From: Rhabditoides inermis
Lineage: Eukaryota > Nematoda > Chromadorea > Rhabditida > Rhabditidae
DNA: 64,000 nt
Reading direction: 5' to 3'
Assembly: GCA_963966185.1 (NCBI GenBank)
Contig: CAWZYM010000148.1
Location: forward strand, 918,501-982,500
Position numbers and translations under genes: made by a program. Under the pieces are notes generated by a model, which had not been told where the DNA came from, ran no database searches, and saw only the letters and a list, made by a program, of their open reading frames with translations. The first letter of the stretch is position 1. Each line of letters opens with the position of its first letter. Below, piece by piece: positions 42,900 to 55,873 of the stretch.

Positions 42900-44013
42900 A
42901 TCCACATTCTGTCTTACTTTGCACGGCTCTCCGCGATCGCATATCCATCACTCTGTCGTCTGCGCTCTGGCTGCTGACCCGCACGTGACCAGCGCATCTA
43001 TCACATCTACCCACCGCTCTTCCTCTGCGTCTTCTCTCTCACACATCGAGCCGGGCGCTCATTAATTACCCCACCGCGATCACAGCCCGCCCGATCGAAG
43101 AGTGCAAGTGAGAGCGAGTGCAGCACAGCAAAAGCGCCCAGTGTTTATACTAGCAGGGGAATCGAAGTATCGAAATAGGAATGGCGTCGAGATCTCGTGG
43201 CTTCGCATATACACACTGCCCCACCGACGCCACTACTATTTTTGTCGGTGTGCGTGCGTGAGAGAGAGCGGGAGACCAGCAGCCATTGCTCATTCCGGCG
43301 ACTCATAGCCAATTCAACTGGATTCTTGCTTCTTGTGCTTTCTTCTTGCCGTCTCCCATCTCGTGTTATACGTGCGCTACATTCTTCGCTCCATCATTCG
43401 TTTCGCATGTCGTGTTTATTCGTCTTTCGCGTTTTGTCAGACAACCCGTGAGTCCACACAGCCCGCAGTAGGAGGGAAGACGAAAAGAGAGTGAGAGAGG
43501 AAGGAGAATATTCACGAAATCAGCTTTCTCGAGCTCCGCAACTACGGCTCCGCACGCAACAAGCAGTCAACATACGAGAGCCCGAGGCGAGAGAGTGAGA
43601 AGAGAGCGTTGCAATAGTGAGAGTTCAGGGTGAGAGACAGTTGAGACGGAGAGTGACGAGAGTGCGTGTGTCGACGACAATTCTAGGCGAGAGATGGAGG
43701 GCAGACAGAGAGTAGTGCGAATAGTGTGTAGATGCGAGAGAACGAGGGACGAAGAGCACTTGTGGGAGTGAGAGAGTGGCGTAGAGAGCGTGGTGAGCGC
43801 GGAGTAGTGAGACAGTGAGTGTGGTGAGAGCGGGGCGGCGAGAGGGGGTAGAGACGTATAGTGCGCGGCGGGGCGGCGGCTCGGAGCGCCGCCCCCTTCA
43901 GTGACGGGCTGTGTGGCTCGCCTGCTCACGGGTACACCTCTCTCGCATCCACTCCCCTCCCCATAAACGCCCATTCCCTTGTCGTATTCAAGACACTACT
44001 CACACGAGACACC

Positions 44014-45170
44014 ATGGAGGCAGTCGACTGCGACCAGATCATTCACATGAGCTGCAGGAAGATCGTTGGCAGCAAGCACAGCCGCGGCGGCGCCCGCCTT
44101 CACAAGAACCTCCTCATCATCCACCTTCTCAAGAAGGCGCGCGACACACAAAGACGGTGAGCCACATCACCCACATACACATACACATCACGTCCATCCT
44201 ATCTCAACGCAGCCACGCTTTCTTTTGCGAAATTCATCTGCGCCGCTGCTCTCCCTTCCGATAAGATCTGTCTCTCTCTCTTCTCTTGCGAAAGCGCCAA
44301 TATTATGAGCACACACCTATAACACTACATCTTATCGTAGTTCGATTCGGTGTCCGGTGCAGAATGATGCGAGGTTTGCAGTGCGGCCGCGGCCTCACCG
44401 GCTGTCATTTGAGCCTCGCCATCTGGCCAGCCAACAGCCAGCCAATCTTTCGCATTCATTAAAGCGTCAACAATCACACCAATCAATAGAGCACACACAC
44501 ACATGCAGATGCTGCAAACTAGTCCTTGTAATTGCATCATTCTGACTGCAGCAGCGACCGTTGTTTTGCTGCTTGCTACTTGCTCTCTGTCTACGAGCTT
44601 TTACGACAAAGCGCCACTGGCGACACATACCAGTTTCTCACTCTCACTCTTCTAAAGCACATTGATTGATTTTCTTGCGAATCAAACGATTATCAAAAAA
44701 TCGCGACCACAATTTATGAATGATTATTTCAGGGTGGAGGAGGAGTACAGGCTGGAAGAGGAGTTGGAGCGGGAGGAGGAGGAGGAGATGTCGCGGCCTC
44801 CGCTCGAGTTCACAGTGCGGGACGAGGACGGAGGCAAGGAAGCGCTGGACGCGCCGCTCGAGTTCGCGGCCGAGGCAGTGGAGGGAGAGGAGGAGAACAT
44901 GGCCCCGCCGCCCGCCCTCTCGCAGGCACTCGACGATGCGCTATGCAGACTCACTGACAGGAAGCGCAAGCCCAGCAACACAGCCGCCCCGGCTGCCAAC
45001 AAGAAGAAGACTTGCAAGGTAAGCCTCCCATTCACTTTACATTTAGTTCGCACTTACAACCAACACCGTTGCCGATGTTTTTACAACCAACACTGTTGCC
45101 GATGTTTACGTTGTGTTTTCAGTCGGCTGGTGAGCGCACTGTGCCGGCACTTCGGCTGGTGTGCATGTGA
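44014..45170 (+). CDS. IER: IER2/IER5-type immediate early response protein
   Basis: Exons 44014-44156, 44733-45018 and 45123-45170, joined in phase, give 158 residues. The ATG has a strong Kozak context (CACCATGG). The N-terminus (CDQIIHMSCRKIVGSKHS, then RGGARLHKNLL) matches the conserved IER family domain, where human IER5 has RGGIKLHKNLL. The middle is very acidic (Glu-rich). Near the C-terminus is a basic patch (DRKRKPSN, NKKKTCK) that could be a nuclear localisation signal. In vertebrates, family members are induced quickly by growth factors or stress and act as transcriptional co-regulators with PP2A. The protein is shorter than IER2/IER5. Vertebrate members are intronless, but this gene has two introns. 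AATAAA lies at 45663-45668. Confidence 0.82.
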
Positions 45171-45662
45171 TACATCTCCCCCCCCCCCTCCTCTTCCCAC
45201 GATCCAACGCCGCCAACTCAGGACAGCTTTATACCATTTCCCCCACTCCTTTTCCTTTTCTTTTCGCTAGATGTACATAGCCGTGGGTTGCGGCGGTCGC
45301 ATAATCTGTGTATAGCAAGTGTGTAGTGAGTACCTCTCCCCCTGTCGTCGTCTCCCCGTGAGTGAAGCGTGTTCCGCAAGTGGGTAGATGCTGGTAGATC
45401 CACTCACCCCCTCCTCCACTCGGCAGGTGCCCCCCATCCACTCTGTGTATTTTTTGAGTTTTGAATTCGCGCGCGTCACCTTTCCACTTTGCTAGTTGTT
45501 GTATTTTTTTCTATTATTGTGTATTCTTCCCGTGTTGTTATGGGGGGACGGAGGTCCGTTCCGCCGCCTCGCCCACCCTCTCTCTCTATTCACAACTCCC
45601 AATGCGTGTACAACCACTTCTCAGACCTACTCTTTGCAAAACCCCGCCTTCCGCAAAGGGCA

Positions 45663-45668
45663 AATAAA
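45663..45668 (+). terminator. polyadenylation signal of the IER-type gene
   Basis: AATAAA about 490 bp after the stop codon, the first good signal on this strand, followed by T-rich sequence. Confidence 0.55.
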
Positions 45669-45689
45669 AATGTTATAATTTTACGCAAT

Positions 45690-48217
45690 GTCTTCCTTGT
45701 ATGACTGGCATGCTAATGAGTGGATGTTTGAGGGCAGTGAAGGAAGACACTGCCAGTCGGGCCCTCTTCTTCTTCTTTTTTGGCTCCGACGCCAGCAGAG
45801 TACATGCAATTCCTTCCCCCAGTCTTCTTTCAGAAAGCGAGACTCGGATTACTGTATGCATTAGTGGTGGAAGGGTGTTTTGTGACTGTGGCTGCTCCCT
45901 TGCCTTCTCTATTCCGGTCCTCGCCGATTTGGCTTGTGTTGTTGTTATCGCCCGTCCTCTCTCTCTCTTCTCCGCCTGGATTATGTCCAGGCCCTCGGGC
46001 AATCGCCTCCAGCAAATCCCTCCTTTTCGCACAAGACATGCGATACGTTTCTGGCGATGCAACGTAAACACCGCCGACGCGGCATTTTTGAATACGCGCC
46101 CTGCTACGTCAGGGCCTGAGTTGTTCTCGTTCTCTGCTCTGCCCTACCCCTGACACTCTGCGCTCTCACCCTGCCGCCTCCGTGCACCTATTCTATTGTA
46201 TTTCGTGGCGAGGTGTGCGAAAGAGGGAGAATGAGAATGAAAGGAGAGTGTTGAGTGGAAAATGAGGGTTTCCCCACCCTTCCAACTACCAACCCTCACC
46301 CCATACATTTCGCTTCGAAAGTAGCCACAACCTAAATCGAGTCGGCTCCGAACCGATTTTTCACCTGTTCTAGTGGTGACGAGTTTGCAGGTAGCACGAG
46401 CATACTATCTATCACACAGACTACTTTTCCTCCGCTATCGTCCTTATCATCACACACAAATGCAAGTGAGCGGGGAGCTGTTTGCGTGTGTGTTTTGGCG
46501 GTTCGGTGTGGGGCAGCGCCAACTCTTGCCGCGTGACGACCGTCCGATAAGACGGAGAGTGATTGAAGGGGAACCAGGCCGGAGGGATTCAACCACTGTG
46601 CTCTGTGCTCTGCGCTCCTCGACTCGATTCGAGCAGATCGCAGCGGCTAGACTGAAAGCAAATAAATTTGCATAGACACTGCAGTCTGTTTGAGTAGGCT
46701 GTTGGGGTGAGAGAGCATGGCGAAAGTGGAGGAGAAGACAGTGCGCGACCGTCGCCAGCTTTTCACACGGTCGAGAGCTAGCGGAAGGGGAGAGAGGGCG
46801 TAGAGAGTGGGCGGACGGGGAGGGTGCAGGATGAGAGGGCGAGGAGTGGCAGTAAGACGGAGAGTGCGGAGATAGTGTGGTGGCGGAGGAGGGGCAGGAG
46901 GGGGAGCAGGGCTGGGGATGTCCAAAGACCGGGCTTCTCCCGCTGCCTCTCCCTCGAGTGAGCGTCTCATCCCCCGCAACAACTTTAATGAGGAAAATAT
47001 GTTTTGGCCGCTAGAGCATAGAGCGAAGAAGAGAGAAAAGACTTGGTCACTGAGCAGCTAATTCCGCTACGGAGTTGTTGCGTAGTAAAGTAATGAACGT
47101 TGCTATAATAAGCCCGAGCCGTTAATAGTGGGATATTGTTGAGACCTCTATATCCGACTATGTTGCAGGCTGCTTATCGAGCTTATCCACCCGAGGGATC
47201 TCTAATCACCTGCACTGATAAAGTGGAGGCAGTAAAGTAAATACAAAACTGCAAAAAGGAAAACATTAAATGACGCGAAGCTCGAAGATTGAAAAAGAGT
47301 TCCTCATTTTCCACTTTTCAGATTAGAAAGGTCATGTTTTGCCCCGCTCTTTCCCGATTCACCTGTCCACTCTCTCGAAGCAAAACAACCGAGAGTATTT
47401 GCCATATCATTAGATATGTATATGACTGGCCTTCCGGGTGTAACACTCAATAAATCGATATCGATCTCTGCTACATTGTTTTGGTGGTGTGGGTAAGTGG
47501 GCGACTGCGCAAGGGGAGGAGTGGCGATCTCTCTCTGTTTGCAAAACGCTAGAGATAGGCGAGTGAGTGTGGAGAAGGAGAGGGCGCAGACACTGCGAAA
47601 CAAAGAAGACATCGGCGGTCTCCGTGCGGCGGAGAAGGGGAACGGACGGCCGCAGAAAACGATCCTCCTATTATTTTCACCATTGTAAGGCCGAGTAAAC
47701 ATGTGTATTGTTTGGCGTACTGTAAAGCTATCCTGCGCCTCTGAGAAACTGACAGATTCTACGAGGCAGGGACCCGCATATACCTTACAGAACAGAACTA
47801 CACGTCACTTCATAAATCAGAACAGTGAAAGCCTACGCATTCAATTTCCCGTCCGTTGTAATCTATGAATGTACTATTTTCGAATGCAAATTGCAGGGAG
47901 AGGAAACATCATAGCGAAACGAACTTTGCCTCTGGTTACTGGAACGTGAGGAATGGGAGAGGGAGAGTGGGCTGACCAGAGGCTGACTAGGCTACACACA
48001 CATCCACTTGTCCATAGAGAGGCTCTCTCGTCGACCGAAAACCGACACTGCAAAACAGCACAGCTACGCAGTACGCACAGTTTTGTAGCCATCCATACTC
48101 TCTCTTCTTCCCTGCAGTATTCCCCCCGTCAATTACACAACATAGCCCACGTAACAGTTTGTGTAATTCGCACGTTAGTGCCTCATAAGCGCCTATAATT
48201 GCCCCTGCTACTCACAT

Positions 48218-48255
<38 letters not shown>

Positions 48256-49335
48256 GAGGGGGGGGGGGGTTGCAGGTGCCGTGGTGCCGATTAGGGAAAG
48301 GGCACCTGCTGATGTGAGATAGGGCTTGTTTGGAGGGAGTCAGCATGACGCAACATACATCCACCGGCCGCCGGCTGTTGGGCTGAGAGAGAGAGAGGTT
48401 CCCACGCGGAGACAAGAGGACCCTCTCCCCTTCTGCTCATTAGACATTTCCGACGAAATGAGAGAGAGAGAGAGAGTCCTTTGGTCATCTTTGCTCATTG
48501 AAAGATGAGGCTCAAGGGGATAGGAGAGAGAAGGAGAGAATGTCCGGAAAGGAATAATTGAATCGAATACTATTCACACACACTAGCATTCAATACGGGA
48601 CGCTACACTCTGCATGTAATTATGTAGTTCCCGTAAATAATCTCACGCCTCGTCTCACCCGCTCTCTCTTCTTCTCTCTCTCTCCCTCTTTCTCTCCCTC
48701 ATCTCCCCTCTCTCTCTCTCTCTCTCTCTCTCTTTCGGAAAATATGCGAAGACATATTCGAAATGCGAATAGTGCATAGTGCTAGACACTCGAGATAATC
48801 TTCGAGATAATCTTCTAATCGCTAATCCACAGCCGAGGTTTCGTCAGTCTTGTTTGTTGTTTTCATCCTTTTCATCAGACACATTTACATTTCTCATGAA
48901 ATATAGAGTCAGACATGTACATAGCATATACGCCGTAGTCGAATGATTAACTGCATGTTTTTGAATCATAAAAGAGCTACTTGGGAGGTGACTAGGGAAA
49001 CGTTGTTATTGAAATGTAGTCAGGTGATATTCATATTTTCTAAGTTTCTTCTCAAAATGCTAGACTCTGACGTCTGAAATTAGCAATTAGTTATATGCTC
49101 ACTCACTGAATACTGAATAACCGTAATTTGCTTAGTTATCAGAGGATATGGTCGTTCTTTGGAGTGTGGCGTGGGTGTGGATTTGGTGGAGGTCTAGCGT
49201 AGTGATGTGTACACTCTATCCAGCCATATAGGGACAGCGGACACATATATCCGCTTTCATATATGTTGAAAGTGGCGGCGGGAGCATTGAATTGCACACT
49301 GCCGAACGCAAATCTCTCTCTCTCTCTCGCTCTCG

Positions 49336-49385
<50 letters not shown>

Positions 49386-49563
49386 ACTTCTGACTCGTCG
49401 CACTCACTCTTCAAACAATCATATATACAATTACAGTGCGAGCTACCGTAGTTCACAAACACATGTGTGTACATGTGTGTATGGCTGCTGTAGGAATGCC
49501 TCCTCTCCACTTTTTCCACCATGTACGTAACATCGCTTTTTAGCTATCCATCTTCGGACCAGG

Positions 49564-49610
<47 letters not shown>

Positions 49611-49833
49611 AATGAATAATCCTCTCCCTGTCAGCCGCATCTATTATGCCCCTACGTTTCTGCCCCATCGTCCACTCTGCTTCTCTGGTCTCTCGCCATA
49701 ATGGAATGAGTTGTGTGTGAGGGGCGATCATGCATGAATGAAGCTTGGATGGGACGAGGCTGCGAGGCTAGCTGTATAAGGGATGGTACTCGGTCGGGGC
49801 TGGACTGATCAATCGATCGATGATTAAATCAAG

Positions 49834-49874
<41 letters not shown>

Positions 49875-51465
49875 CAACGTATAATCAACTAATCGTATCA
49901 TCGAGTGGCCGGGGAGAACTGCCTTACACATTATTCCGTCTGGGGGGACGCTAACGCATACGTTTCATCAAGTTCACATAATGGATAAACCATTCTGTGT
50001 GTAATAATAGTATCTTGCAACCTTGGATGTGCCCTCCTTGCCTCACTATCTCATACCCATCCCATACCCCTGGGAAACATTGAAAAAGCTACACTGTCTG
50101 TCCCTCCTGCTTCCCACACTCTCTCGCACCGTCGAGACTCGAACCCCTCGTCTTTGATATCGCCGCTAATATATTATCGGCGAGCAAAAAGAGTGCCGCC
50201 TGAAATACGAGAGACACGCTCAGTAATTAATAAGGATATGGCAAAAGAGCCGAAAACCCGTGGCAGCGAACACTATTCAGAGGGCTTGAGTGGACATCGG
50301 TTGAGTCATTGAGTCATATAGCTGAAGTCGGGAGGGTATTTGTCATTGTGACTTGTTATCTAGTGGACAAAGCAATCAGAGAGCGAATCTCGAATTGCGA
50401 GAAGTGACGTAAGATTAGTATCTAACGAGTACAAATGGGTGAGTGTGGTGGCGCAAGCAGCGGTGCTCACTGTCTCTAGTCTGATGCCTCGAGTGTGCAC
50501 TAGCCCACTAGCACTATTTTGTTTACCCTCGATTTATGATCGGCTAGATTTGTTGCGAGGAGCTCAGAATAAACATCGAGCCTCTCTCTCCCACCATCTC
50601 TCTCTCTCTCTCTCCCTCTCTCTCCCTCTCTCTCTCCAAATGTATAGCACAGCTGCCTTTTTCTCGCGCTAGTCGCCACCGCCGCAGTCAATTTATGGAA
50701 TTCATTAGGCTAGCCAGACGGGCACTAGTCAAAGGTATTGTGTGCGCAGCTTGTTTCACCGACCATAGTCCTTTGGGAGAAAGGTGTTACCAGGAGAGAG
50801 AAAGAGAGAGAGGGGGGAGAGGGGGGGAGCCGGAAGTACAGCAGAGGCCGCGTGCACATTTAGACACACCACTCTTTTTTCGCCCCCCACTTTTCGCGTT
50901 TCGGCTGTGGCGGCCACAATATAATCGGGCGGGCGAATTTGGGAAGGGAATCGGATAAGCGAGGCGGGACACGGAGTGACAATGCGGAAGTGACATGTGA
51001 CAGGGCCAAGTGACATATGTCACTTCACCGATTTATGCCACACACACGCGCAGAGTCTAATTAGTTCACAGAGTGTACGCGACTAGTGTACTCAATTTGT
51101 GTTGTAATTACATCAATAATTTCATATTCCCAACAGCTGCAACCCTGTAACATTACGGGTTTTTTCGTAATTGATAGGTTTTGTAATCTCGATATCTGAA
51201 TGATTTGATTAGACTGATTACGGTCCTTGTCGCATTAGCCGAATCAGTGGTAACTGACAAAGACACATTGTCACTGTCCATCTATCAGTGGGGATAGGGG
51301 ACGGAACTGACCGCATGGTCGAGGTATAGGGATGGAGAGGAGTGAATGAGAGGGGATGGCAGGCAGGAAAGAAGAAAGTGAATCCATCACAGTCCCGTTT
51401 TAATCGGCTCTTTTACTGGCAGTGTCTAGCCCCGGTTTACAACAGACCTCCCAGGGATGAAACGA

Positions 51466-51508
<43 letters not shown>

Positions 51509-54500
51509 GGATAGGCCGACCAGACTCTAGTCTCTAGCTAGACGTTACACAAACTCGTAGGATATGACGTTTCACGTCCGTTTGCAACTTTGTGCGAAGA
51601 CTGCAAAAAGTGGAGGGAGATAGGAAGAGAAAAAACAACAATGCGATGGTCAAGTTGATTATGGACACGAGAACAATAGCAATGACCTTTTTTGTTGTAC
51701 CTTAGTGAGTGGTGAGAGAGTGTGGGGTCGCGAGAGAGTGTGAGAGAGACCAGACAAGGTCAGGGGTCACAAAGGTAGAAGGTTACAGTAAGACAGCCAG
51801 CTGCGACAATCTTTTTGAGTTGTGAGTAGGTTTGAATCGAACTAGATAGATCATACAATTGCTTTTACAACATAGCTCAAATGTGTTTAATTGTGCTCAA
51901 CTAACTCTTTTCTACCAAGATACTTATCAAATACGATCCCATAGATCATAGAAGTTGGATATGTAACAGTCTGCATTTGTGTTCTGTTCAATATGTTTCA
52001 CTCGATCGATGTTGATCTTTTGATTCTGTGCTCTGTATTGACTATGTGTATTGACTATGCACACAGAGGGACAGACTAGAGCTAGACAAGCCAACACTAC
52101 AAAGCACTCACTTCTCCCCCCCCCCCCTTCTGTTCTCTGCAATTCACAGTCCTTAGGGATCAGGGAGTTCAGGGTGTTAGAATCCGTCGTCATTCAGCAG
52201 TAGCATGTATCTCCTTGGTTCTTGGTCACTCCAAGATGTGTCATGTGAGTATACCACTAATATGGGTAGTTGATGATTGTCCTGCGCCACTCCCGCGCAC
52301 TCTTCCCCTCTTCCCTTTCTTTTCTCACGGCTGTCACTGAGTGAGTGAAGGAACCAGACCATCCAACCCTTCTTCCATCTCTTCTTCCCGTCGACATCGC
52401 GTGTGATTCGCGTGCGAGCCACTGATTATTATTTGGGTTTAAAGGGTGAATGGGTTAGACGCTCGCCGAGAGAGTGCGTCCAGATGAGAGAGTCCGACAA
52501 GAGACAAGAGAGGGAGTGTGGTGTGGTGAGAGGGTGGGCGCGCGACAGAAGGGACAAGGGCATGGGAATACACGGGCGGGGGAGAGATGGGGAGGGAAGG
52601 TGGAGGGGTCGACTATCACTCCACTCGTCCGATTTCTTGTCGGAGAAGTCTCTCGCAACTCCCTCCGGACTCCCAACTTGTGGCGGCGATTAGTGGAGTC
52701 GTTTCCAGTGCGAGATTGATACGCGCAGAGAGTGTGCGAGAAGAGGAGGGCCAGAGAGGCTAGACACACGGCGAGATGGAGAGATTGTTTGGTGTGATAG
52801 TGTGTGGCTAGGGGATAGCTCAAATACCATTTCCGGATGGAGAAAAATATACGGGGGATTCACGCCATGGCAATCATGGCAAACATGGCACAAACCTTTT
52901 TTGTTTGGCGAGATTTACGAAAATCACTTATTTGCATATATTATACTTTTTATCACTGGCTCAGTATAGTATGAGGTTTGACACAGCAAAGTGTGTTTTA
53001 TTTAGTTTCTCACATAATCATGCCAAAAATGATGACAAAATGTTTTCTTGTTAATCGTTCTCAGTATTCGGATGAATGTTTGAGCCTTGGGGGATGAAAT
53101 GGGTGTGGGATAAGGAAGATGCATAGCACCCATAACACACATTGCCACGTTTTTCGTCTCGTCCATTCCACCAAGACACCAATTCGAATTCCATGCACTT
53201 TCTGTGTTGAAGGAAATAAATGACGGTAGAGGGAAAGGGAGGCGAAAATGTTCGAATCCATGGTGTTAGAGTTCCCGCCGATTCTCCAGTTCAAATCGGC
53301 CCCCACCATTCGCGCGCCATGGCGGTTTTGCACCGGTCGCGTGCAAGCAGCGCACTTTGGAATATACGAAAGCAATCCTTGATCAATGTCCTATTCATAA
53401 AACAGGATGCAGATCTCGTAAATTGTTAGCAACAACGTATTCAACGTGCTTGCGCACAAATTGTGCTCCTGGAGAATTGGAAAGAACTTTAGCTCCGAAG
53501 ATCAGCACAATTTTCAAAACCTCAAAACACAAAACCAAGTTTTACAAACGCTGAGTACTTCTAAACTATGAGTCTTGTGCCCTAGACCAAACTTGAGCTC
53601 TCACTATTTGTTATTTGTTGTTTGTTTTGGACACAGCTGTCTCACCTCCATTGACCCTCGCCGACCCACAAAGCAGCTATTGCGCCACTCGCGCCATCCC
53701 GAGATCCCCTCTCTCCATCCCCCCTCCCTCTCTCTCCCTCTCTCATCCCCCTCTCAATACACAAATACCATTCGAAACAGATATCGGCATCGTCACAGGC
53801 AGATGAGAGGATGGAAGAAGTTTGTGATGACATCTCGGCCGCCTTTCAAGTTTCAACCATAGGTCACTCTGACTCAGTCAAGAAAAAGCCGATAATCTTG
53901 TGCTCTACGCACAAATTAAAAAATAACAGAACGCTAATAAGCAGTTCTGGATGTATGAACGAAGAAGTCTTCGGATTAACACGTTATGATGCGTTTTCGT
54001 TCTTTGATGCGTGTACAGACGGAGCGTCTTCACTCCTCGGGCGAGCCCCCCCCCCCCCCTCCACACTTCATAAGATGACAAAAACGCGTCTGTGTTAGCT
54101 CTCGGACAGACAGGCAGGCTCGCATAGTCCAAGTGTGGTCTGATGTATGATTTTGGGGGGGAAGCACTATCTCAATGAGCTGGACAAGTTGAAAAAACAT
54201 ACAGTTTTTTTCTTGCAATACCTGGCAGGGAGAACACCCGTGTCGAAGTGACAGATGATATGAGACAGATGTGTTTCATATGCCATGCTTTGTCTCCATG
54301 GTCTAAAAAAAGAGATGCGTCCCTCACACGGCATTAGAAATGCAGGAAAGTGCTTTCCTTTTTCTGCATGTCCTCATTCCGGAACGCCTTCGTGGGTGGT
54401 CTGCTGGTCTCTCTCGGAGAATTAATTCATGTAATTAATCTATTCCTCTATCTCTCTAGAATGAAAACTGAACTAAGGGAACTAGAACTAGTTCGATACT

Positions 54501-55568
54501 CAACAACATCAACCATCAATGAAAGACGGGAGGAAATCCCAAGAAGGTTTTCCTTATTGCCTAAAATTCGACGAGCCGTAAACTATAAACGTGTTTAATG
54601 TTGGGTGCGTGGTGCTCTCATAAACTAGCCATAAACCTATTCCCACGCGGATTCTCCAAAGAGCCGGCGAGGGAAAGAGGACCAAATAGCACAGTGATCA
54701 AAGAGACGCAGACCGTTATAATCGGCTAGACAGTTGCGAGAGAGTATGCAAATGGGAGAGAGCGGGTCACATGGTTCAGACTATCGCGTTGCGCACACAG
54801 TTTTTAGTGTTTTCTCTAGTTCGTGTGATATTTAGCCGATCAGAGACCATGGACAGTGAGTGTGGGAAAGGAAGAGAGCGAGGGAATGTCACTGGCCACA
54901 CAACACTGTAGAGTAGTGAGAGAGAGTGAGAGTGAGAGAGAGTGAGAGAGAGAGAGAGAGTGAGAGTGAGAGTGAGAGAGAGAGTGAGAGAGAGTGAGAG
55001 AGAGAAAGAGAGAGAGCCGCGCACTGTCTCTCGAAACTCGAAAGACGGCCGAGGGACCATCACTGATCCAAAGTAAAGGGTCACACTGGTTGTTGCATTA
55101 TTCGATAATGTGTAAACAACAATTTTTCATCCCTGATCGCTTGTAAACAATCTGTAAAAAAAAGAGAAAACAACAAACAGATGTTTTCTCTCATCGGTCG
55201 TTCGAAATCAGCCGTCTCTCTCCTCTTTTCTCATTCTCCTCGTATTTCCGACACAGCTGATCTTGTGGACAGCTGATCTCTTCAGCTGTCCACCCTGCAC
55301 CTCTTCCATTGCCACCCTCTCTCACCTCCCTCACCACCTGCTCCTCTCCATCCGCCACGTTCTCTCACATCTGTCTGACCGTGGAGCAAATTATGAATTA
55401 CGACCTTTGTTTTGACCCTTGACTCGTTTGATATGAGTGGAGATTATTGCTCGAAAATCGGGTGGGATTGGGGATCAAAGAACTAACAAGCACTTGAACA
55501 TTTCACAGTTTCGTGAGAATACGTTGGACAAAACGATTTGTACTAGGGTAATCATTATATTTTACATA
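45690..55568. other. gene-poor 10-kb stretch downstream of the IER-type gene
   Basis: No exon with recognisable domain or consistent splicing was found. (CT)n/(GA)n tracts occur at 48222-48253, 48710-48734, 49314-49384, 49566-49610, 49837-49872, 51470-51500 and 54919-55014, and poly-G/C runs near 48257, 52117 and 54047. Small ORFs (for example 53357-53554 and 53811-54098, both +) are open but unrecognised. Confidence 0.4.
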
Positions 55569-55574
55569 TTTATT
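55569..55574 (-). terminator. polyadenylation signal of the C3-like gene
   Basis: TTTATT on the plus strand (AATAAA on the gene strand), about 300 bp beyond the stop codon. Confidence 0.45.
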
Positions 55575-55873
55575 ATTTTTCGAAAACACTATACTCTCGT
55601 ACAAGCATTGGGAAAGTGCAGAAAAATAGACCATTGTTTTGGCAAGCGACAACACGCTCAAAGCATACAAAACACAATACACAAAACATGAAAATACATG
55701 ACAAAAGTTCTAATAGATAAATGCGAATACGACTTGACAGAAAATGGAATTACATAAAATTGAAAATACAAATCATAGGTTCAACATTGCGTAATGCAGC
55801 TAATAAAGTTTTTATAAAAACGAAAAATCCAGCCACTATAATTTGTAAAATGGGTTGTTGGGTACAGCGTTTC

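Noticed and set aside
44720..45053. Open frames on the other frame and strand over IER exon 2
   Set aside because: Shadows of the acidic GAG-rich coding sequence; only the frame joining exon 1 in phase gives a family match.
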